A DNA stretch of 64,000 nt, taken from assembly GCA_020847735.1 (NCBI GenBank), contig JADLBL010000025.1, forward strand, positions 1-64,000. The letters are read 5' to 3'. This DNA is from Candidatus Eisenbacteria bacterium. Lineage in GTDB: Bacteria > Eisenbacteria > RBG-16-71-46. Both the position numbers and the translations under genes were made by a program. The notes under the pieces are model-generated. The model saw nothing but the letters and a program-made list of their open reading frames with translations, ran no database searches and was not told the DNA's origin. Shown here one piece after another: positions 25,081 to 35,496 of this stretch (its first letter is position 1; every line of letters starts with the position of its first letter).

Positions 25081-26721
25081 TCAGCGCAGCGCGATCACGC
25101 GCCGCGTCAGCGTTTCGCCGGCCGCGGTGACGCGCGCGAAGTAGAGCCCGGGCGGGACGCGCGCACCCCGCGAGTCGAGTCCATCCCACGACAGGCGCAG
25201 GCTTCCGGCCTCGCAGGTCGTCTCGGGTGCGTGCCGGATGCGCCGGCCCGAAGCGTCGAGCACGTCGAAGGCGACGCGCGAGACGCCGGGCAGCGTGAGC
25301 GTGAACGCCGTCCCGCCGTGCATCGGATTCGGCGAAGGCGGCGAAAGCGCGAGGCGTGGCGCGGCCGGCTCGATGCCGGCGACCGGCGCCCAGCGGATGC
25401 GGCGCACGTGGTCGTCAATGATGCACGCGACGTAGAGCCAGCCCGTCGCCGGCTCGATCGCGAAGTCCACCGGGCCGTTCATGCCGCTGGCGAGTAGCTC
25501 GCTGCCGACGAACTGGTCGCTCGCGTCGAACCGGGCCATCTCGATCCAGCCGCGGTAGAAGTCGCCGTAAACGAACCGGTCGCGCCACGCGGCCGGGAAC
25601 TGCGTGTGCGTGTAGAAGGGGCCGCTCGCGATCGCGTTGCCCTTGAGCGGCACCGGCGCGCTCGAGTCGGCCCAGATGTGACTGAACGCCAGCACCGGAT
25701 CGAGGGTCGGCCCGGCGGTCTCGCAGCCGCCGAACGACGGCGCGCAGGCGGGATACTCCGGCGTCTCCCGCGGGCCCTCGCGGCATGGCCAGCCGAGGTT
25801 CGCGCCGCCGCCCGTGACGACGCTCACTTCCTCCCAGCGCTGCCAGCCGACGTCGCCGACGTAGAGCGTGCCCGGGTTGCCGGCGGCGGGATCGGCCGAG
25901 CCCGTGCCGGGGCGCAGGCGGAAGCGGAATGGATTGCGCATGCCGTAGGTCCAGACTTTCGATCTCACCGAGTTCGGGTCGCCGTCCCAGAACGGATTGC
26001 TCGGCAGGCCGTGGCCGGTCGCGGGATCGAGGCGCAGGATCTTGCCGCCCGGACACTCGAGCATCTGCGCGCGGAACGCGCCGCGGTCCCACGCCGTCGG
26101 CGCGAAGCCGGGCGCGAACAGACCCGCCGACAGTCCGCCCGGGTCGCACAGGTCGTAGCGCGCGCCCTCGCCCGCCGACACCAGCAGCGTGCCGTCCTCC
26201 CCGAACTGCAGCGCGCCGATGCTGTGGGTGCCCGAGTAGTTGGGAACGCCGTCCGCCCAGCCGGTGCCGAGCAGGACCGTGCGCGTGGATTCGTCGATCC
26301 GGTTCGGGTCGGTCGCGCTCACCTGATAGCGCACGAGCCGTCCGAAGTGGACGCTGTCGTTGTCCACGCCGTTGCTGTCCGGGTCCACGGCGTAGAGCAG
26401 GTAGATGAGCCGGTTCGTGGCGAAGGCGGGGTCGAGGGCCATGCCGAGCAGGCCGCAGTCGCCGTTGATCTCGACTTCGTTCTCGTGCGCCCACATCGGC
26501 GTCGGCAGCTGCACGCCGTTCTCGATCACCCACACGCGCCCCGGCACGTCGGCGACGAGCAGGCGGCCGTCGGGCGTGAAGGCGAGCGCCACGGGCGCCT
26601 CGATGTGCGAGCCGGGGATCGCGTCCTCGACGACGAAGCCGGGCGCGACCGCGGGAGCCGCGAACGCGCGCGGCGCGGCGAGCGCGAGGAGCAGTGCGAA
26701 CGCGAAGAAGTGTCGGTTCAC
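25081..26721 (-). CDS. Secreted glucose/sorbosone dehydrogenase-like beta-propeller with FlgD-like tail
   Basis: A 546-residue exported protein. The signal peptide (FFAFALLLALAAPRAFA) is followed by a six-bladed propeller of the PQQ-dependent sugar dehydrogenase (GSDH) family: PVALAFTPDGRLLVAD, GDCGLLGMALDPAF, TYGMRNPFRF and YVGDVGWQRWEEV are typical. The last 85 residues (LSPPSPNPMHGG ... FDVLDASGRRI ... PPGLYFARV) are a FlgD-like C-terminal domain like that of the 9494-11920 product. GTG at 26721 places the signal peptide at the start; the ribosome site is weak. The substrate is unknown. Confidence 0.85.
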   Translation of the reverse strand: MNRHFFAFALLLALAAPRAFAAPAVAPGFVVEDAIPGSHIEAPVALAFTPDGRLLVADVPGRVWVIENGVQLPTPMWAHENEVEINGDCGLLGMALDPAFATNRLIYLLYAVDPDSNGVDNDSVHFGRLVRYQVSATDPNRIDESTRTVLLGTGWADGVPNYSGTHSIGALQFGEDGTLLVSAGEGARYDLCDPGGLSAGLFAPGFAPTAWDRGAFRAQMLECPGGKILRLDPATGHGLPSNPFWDGDPNSVRSKVWTYGMRNPFRFRLRPGTGSADPAAGNPGTLYVGDVGWQRWEEVSVVTGGGANLGWPCREGPRETPEYPACAPSFGGCETAGPTLDPVLAFSHIWADSSAPVPLKGNAIASGPFYTHTQFPAAWRDRFVYGDFYRGWIEMARFDASDQFVGSELLASGMNGPVDFAIEPATGWLYVACIIDDHVRRIRWAPVAGIEPAAPRLALSPPSPNPMHGGTAFTLTLPGVSRVAFDVLDASGRRIRHAPETTCEAGSLRLSWDGLDSRGARVPPGLYFARVTAAGETLTRRVIALR

Positions 26722-26908
26722 GAGGGCCGTCCGGGTGACGGGCGGCGGCGGCGCGCCTCGCGGAGATGCGTGTGCGCCCGCCTTGAAGGGGAATGAAATT
26801 CTAGCGGCGCCCGCGGGCCGCCAACAAGGTCCGAGTGCCCGCGGGACGCGGGCGATTGCGCCCACGTGCGCGCCACTTTCGGGTCAATCCACCCGTCCGG
26901 CGCGGCGG

Positions 26909-28117
26909 TCAGCTCGGGTTGACAAGCGTCTCCGGCTCCTCGCCTTCGATCACCTCGGGGTACTCGGCCGGCAGCTCGCGCAGGTTTTCGACGAACAGCG
27001 GCACGTCCGCCGACAGGTTCGCCAGCGCCTCGGGTCCTTCGCCGGTGCGCAGGACGCGGTACTCGGTGTCGCGCTGCGCGGGCGTGAAGCCGGACTCGCG
27101 GATGAGCGTCTCGATCTCGGCGATGGTCGTCTTCGCCACGTGGCCGGTCGCGAGATGGACGTTTTCCTCGAACAGCGTTCCGCCGAAGTCGTCGGCCCCG
27201 AAGTGCAGCGCGATCTGCCCGGTCTTCTTGCCCTCGCTGAACCAGGTCGCCTGCACGTGGTCGAAGTTGTCCAGGTAGATCCGCGAGGCGGCCAGCACCC
27301 GGAAGTACATGGACGCCCCGGCGAGGTGCGGAACCTTCGCCTCCATCGGCGTGTTGCCGCGCTTGTAGGACCAGGGCACGAACGCGGTGAAGCCGTGCGT
27401 CTCGTCCTGCAGCGCGCGGACATGGTCGAAATGCTCGACGATCTCGGCCGGCGTCTCGATGTGGCCGTACATCATCGTCGCCGTCGAACGCATGCCGGCG
27501 CGGTGCGCCTCGCGGTGCACGTCGAGCCACGCCTCGGGACCGCCCTTCCTGATCGAGATGCGCCTGCGCACGCGGGCGGCGAGGATCTCGGCGCCGCCGC
27601 CGGGCAGCGTCCGCTGGCCCGCCTCGTACAGCGCGTCGAGGACGCCGCGGATCGGGAGCCCGGAGACCTCGACCATCTGGTGAATCTCGGGCGCCGAGAA
27701 GAAGTGCGGCGTGATGTCCGGGTAGCGCCGGCGCGCCTCGCGCACGATGGTCGTGTAGAAGGACCACGGGATCTCGGGGTTGAGGCCGCCCTGCAGCAGC
27801 ACCGTGGTGGCGCCCAGCCGCTTCGCGTCCTCCATCATCTTCATCACGCCCTCGACGTCGTGCGTGTAGCCGTCGGCGGCTGGCCTGCCCGGCTTGCGGT
27901 AGAACGCGCAGAAGTGGCAGTCCACCGTGCACCAGTTCGTGTAGTTCGGATTGGTGTCAATGACGTAGGTGACGACCTTCGGGTCGGTCTTGCCCGCGCG
28001 CACCTCGTTCGCCAGCGCGCCCAGCTCGAGCAGCGGCGCCTCGGTCATCAGGTACACGCCCTCGGCCGTCGTCAGCCGCTCATTCCGCGAAACCTTCTGC
28101 TCGATCTCGGACCACAC
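26909..28117 (-). CDS. mqnC: Cyclic dehypoxanthine futalosine synthase (radical SAM)
   Basis: A 402-residue radical-SAM enzyme that cyclises dehypoxanthine futalosine in the menaquinone futalosine pathway. The cluster motif is CTVDCHFCAF (CxxxCxxC) following NPNYTNW, diagnostic for MqnC. Downstream LQGGLNPEIP, FSAPEI, PGGGAEIL and TATMMYGH match the family. GTG at 28117 is preceded by GAGGAG about 9 nt upstream. It stands apart from mqnA by the AIM24 gene but on the same strand. Confidence 0.96.
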   Translation of the reverse strand: MWSEIEQKVSRNERLTTAEGVYLMTEAPLLELGALANEVRAGKTDPKVVTYVIDTNPNYTNWCTVDCHFCAFYRKPGRPAADGYTHDVEGVMKMMEDAKRLGATTVLLQGGLNPEIPWSFYTTIVREARRRYPDITPHFFSAPEIHQMVEVSGLPIRGVLDALYEAGQRTLPGGGAEILAARVRRRISIRKGGPEAWLDVHREAHRAGMRSTATMMYGHIETPAEIVEHFDHVRALQDETHGFTAFVPWSYKRGNTPMEAKVPHLAGASMYFRVLAASRIYLDNFDHVQATWFSEGKKTGQIALHFGADDFGGTLFEENVHLATGHVAKTTIAEIETLIRESGFTPAQRDTEYRVLRTGEGPEALANLSADVPLFVENLRELPAEYPEVIEGEEPETLVNPS

Positions 28118-28280
28118 GGTGCATGCTCCTCGGACTGCCCGCGGCCGGAGCGGTCGCGAGCCCAGTTTCGTGAACGGACGGCGAGAATACAGGCCGCCGG
28201 CGCGGGGCGTCGAGCGGACCCGTGCGGCGGGCGGCGAAGTCGGCCGTGCCGCAGGCCAGGCGCACGGGTGCGGAACGGAA

Positions 28281-28308
28281 GCGGGGCCCGGCGCTCGCCG
28301 GACCCCGC
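28281..28308 (-). terminator. Terminator-like hairpin after the AIM24 gene
   Basis: Two 13-base arms (28281-28293 and 28296-28308) pair with a single mismatch that becomes a G-U pair on the minus strand, 25 nt past the stop of the AIM24-family gene. Confidence 0.55.
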
Positions 28309-28332
28309 TCGTGATCCGCCTTCAAGACGCGC

Positions 28333-29136
28333 CTACTGCCCGTCGCCGTCCAGCAGGTTGCCGAGTCCGCCGAGGATCGAACCCTGCTCGCGCCCGCCGC
28401 CGCCCGTCTGCGGTGCCGCGGCGTAGATGCGGCTCGCCAGGCGCGAGAACGGCAGCGACTGCAGCCACACCTTGCCCGGTCCGCGCAGCGTCGCGAGGAA
28501 CAGTCCCTCGCCGCCGAACAGCATCGTCTTGATGCCGCCCGCGAGCTGGATGTCGTAGTCCACGCTCGGCTGCATCGCGACGATGCAGCCCGTGTCCACG
28601 CGCAGCGTCTGGCCCGGCGCCAGCGTGATCTCCTCGAGCGTTCCGCCGGCGTGGACGAAGCACCAGCCGTCGCCCTGCAGGCGCTGCAGGATGAAGCCTT
28701 CGCCGCCGAACAGGCCCGCGCCGAAGCGCCGCGTGAAGGCGATGCCGATCGAGACACCCTTGGCGGCGCACAGGAACGAGTCCTTCTGCGCGACCAGGTC
28801 GCCGCCGAGCTCCTTGAGGTGCAGCGGGACGATCTTGCCCGGGTAGGGCGCGGCGAACGCCGCCTTGCGCTTCTGCTGGCCCTGGTTCTGGAAAACGGTC
28901 ATGAACAGCGACGCGCCGGTCAGCAACCGCTTGCCGGCGCCGAGCAGCGCGCCCATGAAGCCGCCGCCGCCCTGCTGCGAGCCGTCCCCGAAGATCGTCT
29001 GCATCTGGATGCCGTCCTCGAGGTACATCATCGCGCCGGCCTCGCCGACCACGGCCTCACCCGGATCCAGCTCGATCTTCACGAACTGCATTTCGCTGCC
29101 GAGAATCTCGTAGTCCACTTCGTGCATGGTCGGCAT
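28333..29136 (-). CDS. AIM24/TIGR00266-family protein
   Basis: A 267-residue member of the TIGR00266/AIM24 beta-sandwich family. Characteristic features are [20 protein letters not shown] near the start, glycine-rich [13 protein letters not shown], and the repeated GGEG motifs ([16 protein letters not shown]). The C-terminus is Gly-rich and probably disordered. Bacterial members have no agreed function. There is no signal peptide. It lies between mqnC and mqnA on the same strand. Confidence 0.88.
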   Translation of the reverse strand: MPTMHEVDYEILGSEMQFVKIELDPGEAVVGEAGAMMYLEDGIQMQTIFGDGSQQGGGGFMGALLGAGKRLLTGASLFMTVFQNQGQQKRKAAFAAPYPGKIVPLHLKELGGDLVAQKDSFLCAAKGVSIGIAFTRRFGAGLFGGEGFILQRLQGDGWCFVHAGGTLEEITLAPGQTLRVDTGCIVAMQPSVDYDIQLAGGIKTMLFGGEGLFLATLRGPGKVWLQSLPFSRLASRIYAAAPQTGGGGREQGSILGGLGNLLDGDGQ

Positions 29137-29237
29137 GTTCGCGTTCCCCCTGGGTTGGCGACCGTCCGCCGCACTCGGCGCGGTCCGGCGCGGCCTCGAT
29201 TACGTCCATTCGCCGGCGGGTGTTGCGGCGCGGCGGC

Positions 29238-30029
29238 TCAGTCCAGATGCATCAGGCCGTGCTCGACGAGCAGCGACTCGAAACGTTCGAGCGCGCGCAG
29301 CTCCTCGGGCCCGAAGCGGTAGTTGAACCGGCGCAGGTAGCCCTCGACCTCGTCGGCGCTCCAGCCGGGGCCGGTCTCGCGCCGCGCGACGTCGGGCAGC
29401 GACGCCAGCCCGGCGGCGAGCGAGGCTTCGACGAACGAGCGCAGGTCGGCCTTGGTCGCGGGATCGAGCGCGGCGCGCACCGCCCAGACGGCGTACACGA
29501 ACGGCAGCCCGGTCCACTCGAGCCAGTCCTCGCCCAGGTCGAGCACGTGCACGTAGCCCTCGGGCGGCCGCCTGCGGGTGCGCATCGCCTGATCGCCGAT
29601 CAGGAGCAGGCCGTCGGCCTGTGACGGCTCGAGCCCGCGCAGCAGGCGCAGGTTCGTAAAGCCCCTGCGCACGCCGAGCAGCAGCCGCAGCAGCCGGATC
29701 GAGGTGGACGTCTCGGGCGTCACCGAGATGAGCGCGCCATCGAGCGCCGCGACGGGGCGGCGCGAGAACAGGAACACCGAGCCGACCGCGCCGCGCGCCG
29801 AAACGCCCAGCGGCGCCAGCAGCTCGAACCGCGGCCGCAGCCTCAGGTAGTCGCCCGCGGCCATGATGCCGAGGTCCACGCCGCCGCTCTCGGCCTCGCG
29901 GCCGAGTTCGCGCGGGACCAGGTTGCGGACCGCGAACGGCGCATCGCCCCACAGCGCGTAGAAGGGCGCGGCGTTCGCGTACGGGATCCGGGCGGCGACG
30001 GTGGTGGTGACGGGGCGCGAGGCGGTCAT
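29238..30029 (-). CDS. mqnA: Chorismate dehydratase
   Basis: A 263-residue periplasmic-binding-protein-fold enzyme catalysing the first step of the futalosine pathway, removing water from chorismate to give 3-[(1-carboxyvinyl)oxy]benzoate. Conserved segments: RIPYANAAPFYAL, DLGIMAAGDYL, SVFLFSRRP, TSTSIRLLRLLL and LIGDQAMR. ATG at 30029 lacks an obvious Shine-Dalgarno. It lies downstream of recQ with a 110-nt gap. Confidence 0.93.
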   Translation of the reverse strand: MTASRPVTTTVAARIPYANAAPFYALWGDAPFAVRNLVPRELGREAESGGVDLGIMAAGDYLRLRPRFELLAPLGVSARGAVGSVFLFSRRPVAALDGALISVTPETSTSIRLLRLLLGVRRGFTNLRLLRGLEPSQADGLLLIGDQAMRTRRRPPEGYVHVLDLGEDWLEWTGLPFVYAVWAVRAALDPATKADLRSFVEASLAAGLASLPDVARRETGPGWSADEVEGYLRRFNYRFGPEELRALERFESLLVEHGLMHLD

Positions 30030-30139
30030 GGCGGCGGGTACGTTACACGCGTGTCGGGGGAGCGTCGAGCGGGGGCGGCGGCACGCGGCGCACGCCGGCG
30101 GGACGGACATCCGCCGCCCGGAACCTTCGCCTGCCCGGG

Positions 30140-31714
30140 CTAGCTTTCGCGTTTCAGCTCGTCGAGGAACGCCTGGCCGTAGCGGTCCCGCTTGGCGGGG
30201 CCGATGCCGGGGACCTCGAGGAGCTGCTCGAGCGTGGCCGGGCGGCGCGCCGCCATGGCGCGCAGGACGGCGTCGTTGAAGACGATGTAGGCGGGCACGC
30301 CCTCGGCGTCTGCGAGCCGCTTGCGCAGCGCGCGCAGGCGCTGGAAGAGCGTTTCCTCCTCGAGCCCGGCGTGGCCGAGCGCGGCGAGCCGGTCCGAGAG
30401 CGACTCGCGCGCCGCCGACTTCGCGCCGCGCGCGGGCGCGGGCGCGACCAGGTCGGCGACCGTGATGCCGCGGCAGACGTCGCACGAGCCGCCGCAGGGC
30501 GGCAGCGTTTCGTCGAAGTAGGCGCAGGCGGCCGAATGGCGGCAGCCGCCGCGGTCGAGCAGGCGGAACAGCTCGACCGTCCTGGCGCGGGTCTCGGTGC
30601 GCAGGCCCGCGTCGGCGAGGCCGTCGAGGAAACGGTCGTAGGCGATCACGTCCGCCCACGAGTAGAAGACGACGACGTCGCTCGGCAGCCCGTCGCGGCC
30701 GGCGCGGCCGATCTCCTGGTACCAGGCCTCGATGCTCTTCGGCATGTCGCGGTGGACGACGAGCCGCACGTCGCTCTTGTCAATGCCCATTCCGAACGCG
30801 ACCGTGGCGACGATCACCCCGGCCTCGTCGCGCGCGAACGCCTCCTGGTGGCGGTGGCGCACCTCGTCGTCCAGCCCGGCGTGGTACGGCAGCGCGCCGA
30901 CGCCGTGGCCGCGCAGGAACTCGCTCGTCTGCTCGACCGCGCGCCGGCTAATGCAGTAGACGATCGCGCTCTCGCCCGCGTGGCGGCGCAGCAGGCCGAG
31001 CAGGTCGCGGCGAAAGTCGCGCTTGCGGCCGTCGGCCTGCTCGCCCTTGCGGACGGCGGTGATGTGCAGGTTGGGCCGGAAGAACGAGCCCTTGAAGCCG
31101 TCGGGCTTGCGCATCCCGAGCTGCTGCAGGATGTCGCCGACGACCCGCCGCGTCGCCGTCGCGGTCAGCGCCAGGACGGGAATGTCGCCCAGCTCCTCCT
31201 TCAGGCCGCGCAGCTTGCGGTACGCGGGACGAAAATCGTGACCCCACTGGCTGATGCAGTGCGCCTCGTCCACGACCACGAGGCTCACGGGGCAGCCGGC
31301 GATGAGTCCGCGCAGCGAACCCTCCAGCGCCTCGGGCGCCAGGTAGAGCAGCTCCACCTCGCCGCGCCGCAGGGCCGCGAGCCGTTCGCGGCGCTCCTCG
31401 AACGTGATCGTCGAGTTGACCATGGTCGCGCGGAAGCCGAGCCGAACGAGCGCGTCCACCTGATCCTTCATCAGCGAAATGAGCGGCGAGAGCACCAGAA
31501 CCGTGCCGGGCAGGATCCGCGCCGGTACCTGGAAGGTGAGCGACTTGCCCGCGCCGGTCGGCATCACGCCGATGCAGTCGCGGCCGGCGAGCACCGCGTC
31601 GATGATCCGGCGCTGCCCGGGGCGGAACTCGCGGAAGCCGAAGACGGACTCCAGCACGTGCTGCGGGTCGGTGAACTTCGCCGCGTGAAAGAGCGGGGCG
31701 CTGGACTCGAGCAA
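30140..31714 (-). CDS. recQ: RecQ-family helicase without a winged-helix domain
   Basis: A 524-residue ATP-dependent 3'-5' DNA helicase. Helicase motifs: MPTGAGKSLTFQ (I), DEAHCISQWGHDFR (II and aromatic loop), LTATAT (III), ATVAFGMGIDKSDV (V) and QEIGRAGRDG (VI). Four cysteines (GGCRHSAACAYF ... PCGGSCDVC) form the RecQ zinc site. The HRDC domain at the C-terminus (residues about 445-524) follows almost directly, so the winged-helix part of the usual RQC domain seems missing; E. coli RecQ is 609 residues. TTG at 31714 has AAGGAG 5 nt upstream; GTG at 31720 is an alternative. No LexA box is seen upstream. Confidence 0.9.
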   Translation of the reverse strand: MLESSAPLFHAAKFTDPQHVLESVFGFREFRPGQRRIIDAVLAGRDCIGVMPTGAGKSLTFQVPARILPGTVLVLSPLISLMKDQVDALVRLGFRATMVNSTITFEERRERLAALRRGEVELLYLAPEALEGSLRGLIAGCPVSLVVVDEAHCISQWGHDFRPAYRKLRGLKEELGDIPVLALTATATRRVVGDILQQLGMRKPDGFKGSFFRPNLHITAVRKGEQADGRKRDFRRDLLGLLRRHAGESAIVYCISRRAVEQTSEFLRGHGVGALPYHAGLDDEVRHRHQEAFARDEAGVIVATVAFGMGIDKSDVRLVVHRDMPKSIEAWYQEIGRAGRDGLPSDVVVFYSWADVIAYDRFLDGLADAGLRTETRARTVELFRLLDRGGCRHSAACAYFDETLPPCGGSCDVCRGITVADLVAPAPARGAKSAARESLSDRLAALGHAGLEEETLFQRLRALRKRLADAEGVPAYIVFNDAVLRAMAARRPATLEQLLEVPGIGPAKRDRYGQAFLDELKRES

Positions 31715-31840
31715 GTTCACTCCTTGGACGGGCGCGAGTGCGGGGTGCGGTGGGCGCCGGCGCGGCGCGCAGGCGCGTACTCTAAAGGAGTCCCGGCGGG
31801 ACGGCATCCGCGGCCCGGCGGCGTCGCCCGCCGCGGCGCC

Positions 31841-32260
31841 TCAGCGCGCGTCGCCCTCGGGCACGACCGTGGGCAGGCCGCGCGAGATCCAGTCGCGCCA
31901 GCCGCCGTCGAGCGAGTAGACGTCGGTGTAGCCCATGCGCTGCAGGTTGTCGCAGGCCAGCACGCTGCGGTAGCCGCCGCCGCAGTAGCAGACGATCGGC
32001 GTGTCCTTGTCGGGAACCGCCGCTTCGATCTCGCGCTCGAGGACGCCCTTGCTCAGGTGATGCGCGCCGGGCAGGTGGCCGAGCCGCCACTCGTGGTCCT
32101 CGCGGTTGTCGAGCAGCACGAACTGGTCCCCGCGGTGCAGCCGCTCGAGGAACGCGTCGAGCGAGAACGTCCGCACGCGCGTGCGCGACTCGGCGACGAG
32201 CGCGAGGAAGCCGGCCCCGTGCCGGTGCCGCGCTTCGGCCTGCGGTTCCGTGGCGCTCAC
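31841..32260 (-). CDS. Rhodanese-like sulfurtransferase domain protein
   Basis: A 139-residue single-domain rhodanese. The active-site loop is CYCGGGYRS with the nucleophilic Cys first in the persulfide loop, and the N-terminal DNREDHEWRLGHLPGAHHL is conserved. It transfers sulfane sulfur or acts in redox or tRNA sulfur trafficking; the acceptor is unknown. The GTG start overlaps the mqnE stop (GTGA, 32257-32260), so it is translated with the radical-SAM enzyme and might support its iron-sulfur cluster. That link is inference. Confidence 0.9.
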   Translation of the reverse strand: MSATEPQAEARHRHGAGFLALVAESRTRVRTFSLDAFLERLHRGDQFVLLDNREDHEWRLGHLPGAHHLSKGVLEREIEAAVPDKDTPIVCYCGGGYRSVLACDNLQRMGYTDVYSLDGGWRDWISRGLPTVVPEGDAR

Positions 32261-33399
32261 GCGAGCGCCCCCGCGGCCTGCGGGGCGGCGGACGCGGCTT
32301 CGCCGCGGCGCGGGTATTCGCGCACGACCCGGTAGAGCGCGTCGCGCTGCACCGGCTGCTTTCCCGCCTCCTGGATCATGCGCACCATGCCGTCCTCGGC
32401 CATGCCGACCGGGCTGCGGGCGAGCGCGGCGTGCGCGATCTTCTCCTGCCCGATCGTGCCGTCGAGATCCGACGCCCCGAAGTTGAGCGCCGCCGCGGCC
32501 GTGTCCTGGCCGAGCATGATCCAGTAGCCCTTGACGTGCGGCACGTTGTCGAACACGAGGCGCGAGATCGCGATGGTCTTGAGGTCCTCGATCGCCGAAG
32601 CCTGCCGGCGCACGAGGCCGGTCGTGCCCGGCTGGAACGCGAGCGGGATGAAGGCGAGGAAGCCGGGGGCGCGCCGCTCGAGCTCGCGCAGGTCAATCAG
32701 GTGCTGGACGCGCTCGGCCCGCGTCTCGATGTGCCCGTACAGCAGCGTCGCGTTGCTCGGGATGCCGAGCCCGTGCGCGATCTCGTGGATCTCGATCCAG
32801 CGCCGCGCGCCGATCTTCTGGTGGAAGAGTTCGCGGCGCACGCGCTCGCTGAACACTTCGGCGCCGCCGCCGGGCAGCGCGTCGAGGCCCGCGGACTTGA
32901 GCTCGCCGAGCACCCAGTCGGCGGGCTTCTTGGTGAGCCGGCAGAAGAAGTCGATCTCGACCGCCGTGTAGGCCTTCACGCTCAGGTCGGGCTTCTTCTC
33001 CTTCACCCAGCGGACGATCTGCACGTAGTCGTCGAAGCGCCACTTGTTGTGCAGGCCGCCGACGACGTGGATCTCGCGGATCTCGGGGTCCACGTGCGCG
33101 AGGATCTGCTCGCGGGTCATCGTGTACGCGCCGGGGGCGCCGGGCTTTTTCGCGTAGTCGCAGAACTTGCAGGCGAGCACGCAGACGTTGGTGGGGTTGA
33201 GCTGGCGGTTGACCGAGAAGTAGACGCGGTCGCCGTGGCGGTCGAGCGCGAGGGCGTTCGCGAGCCGGCCCAGCTCCACGACCGGGGCGTCGAACAGCCG
33301 GACGCCCTCTTCCTGATCCAGGGACTCGCCGGCCAGCAGCCGCTGCCGGGCGGCTTCGACGAGGGCGTTTCGCGGGCGCAGTTCGGAGACGAAGCTCAA
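32257..33399 (-). CDS. mqnE: Aminofutalosine synthase (radical SAM)
   Basis: A 380-residue radical-SAM enzyme joining 3-[(1-carboxyvinyl)oxy]benzoate to the adenosyl group of SAM to form 6-amino-6-deoxyfutalosine. The cluster motif is CVLACKFCDYAKKPG (CxxxCxxC) after NRQLNPTN, diagnostic for MqnE, followed by EIHVVGGLHNKW and KAYTAVEIDFF. TTG at 33399 has GGAAGGA about 7 nt upstream. Presence of MqnE rather than a futalosine synthase implies an aminofutalosine deaminase elsewhere. No MqnB gene lies in this window. Confidence 0.95.
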   Translation of the reverse strand: MSFVSELRPRNALVEAARQRLLAGESLDQEEGVRLFDAPVVELGRLANALALDRHGDRVYFSVNRQLNPTNVCVLACKFCDYAKKPGAPGAYTMTREQILAHVDPEIREIHVVGGLHNKWRFDDYVQIVRWVKEKKPDLSVKAYTAVEIDFFCRLTKKPADWVLGELKSAGLDALPGGGAEVFSERVRRELFHQKIGARRWIEIHEIAHGLGIPSNATLLYGHIETRAERVQHLIDLRELERRAPGFLAFIPLAFQPGTTGLVRRQASAIEDLKTIAISRLVFDNVPHVKGYWIMLGQDTAAAALNFGASDLDGTIGQEKIAHAALARSPVGMAEDGMVRMIQEAGKQPVQRDALYRVVREYPRRGEAASAAPQAAGALA

Positions 33400-33554
33400 G
33401 GGTGGTCCTTCCGGGGCGGCACGTGGGTCGAGAGGCCCGGCAGTATAGCGGGCGGCGCGCCGGGCAGAAAAACCGCTTCGCGGCCGCGGCTGGACGCATC
33501 GGGAGAGCGACCCTATCGTGCCCGGCTTCACCCTCACCCGGAGAAACCCCCTTG

Positions 33555-35483
<1,929 letters not shown>

Positions 35484-35496
35484 CGCGGACGGTTGA

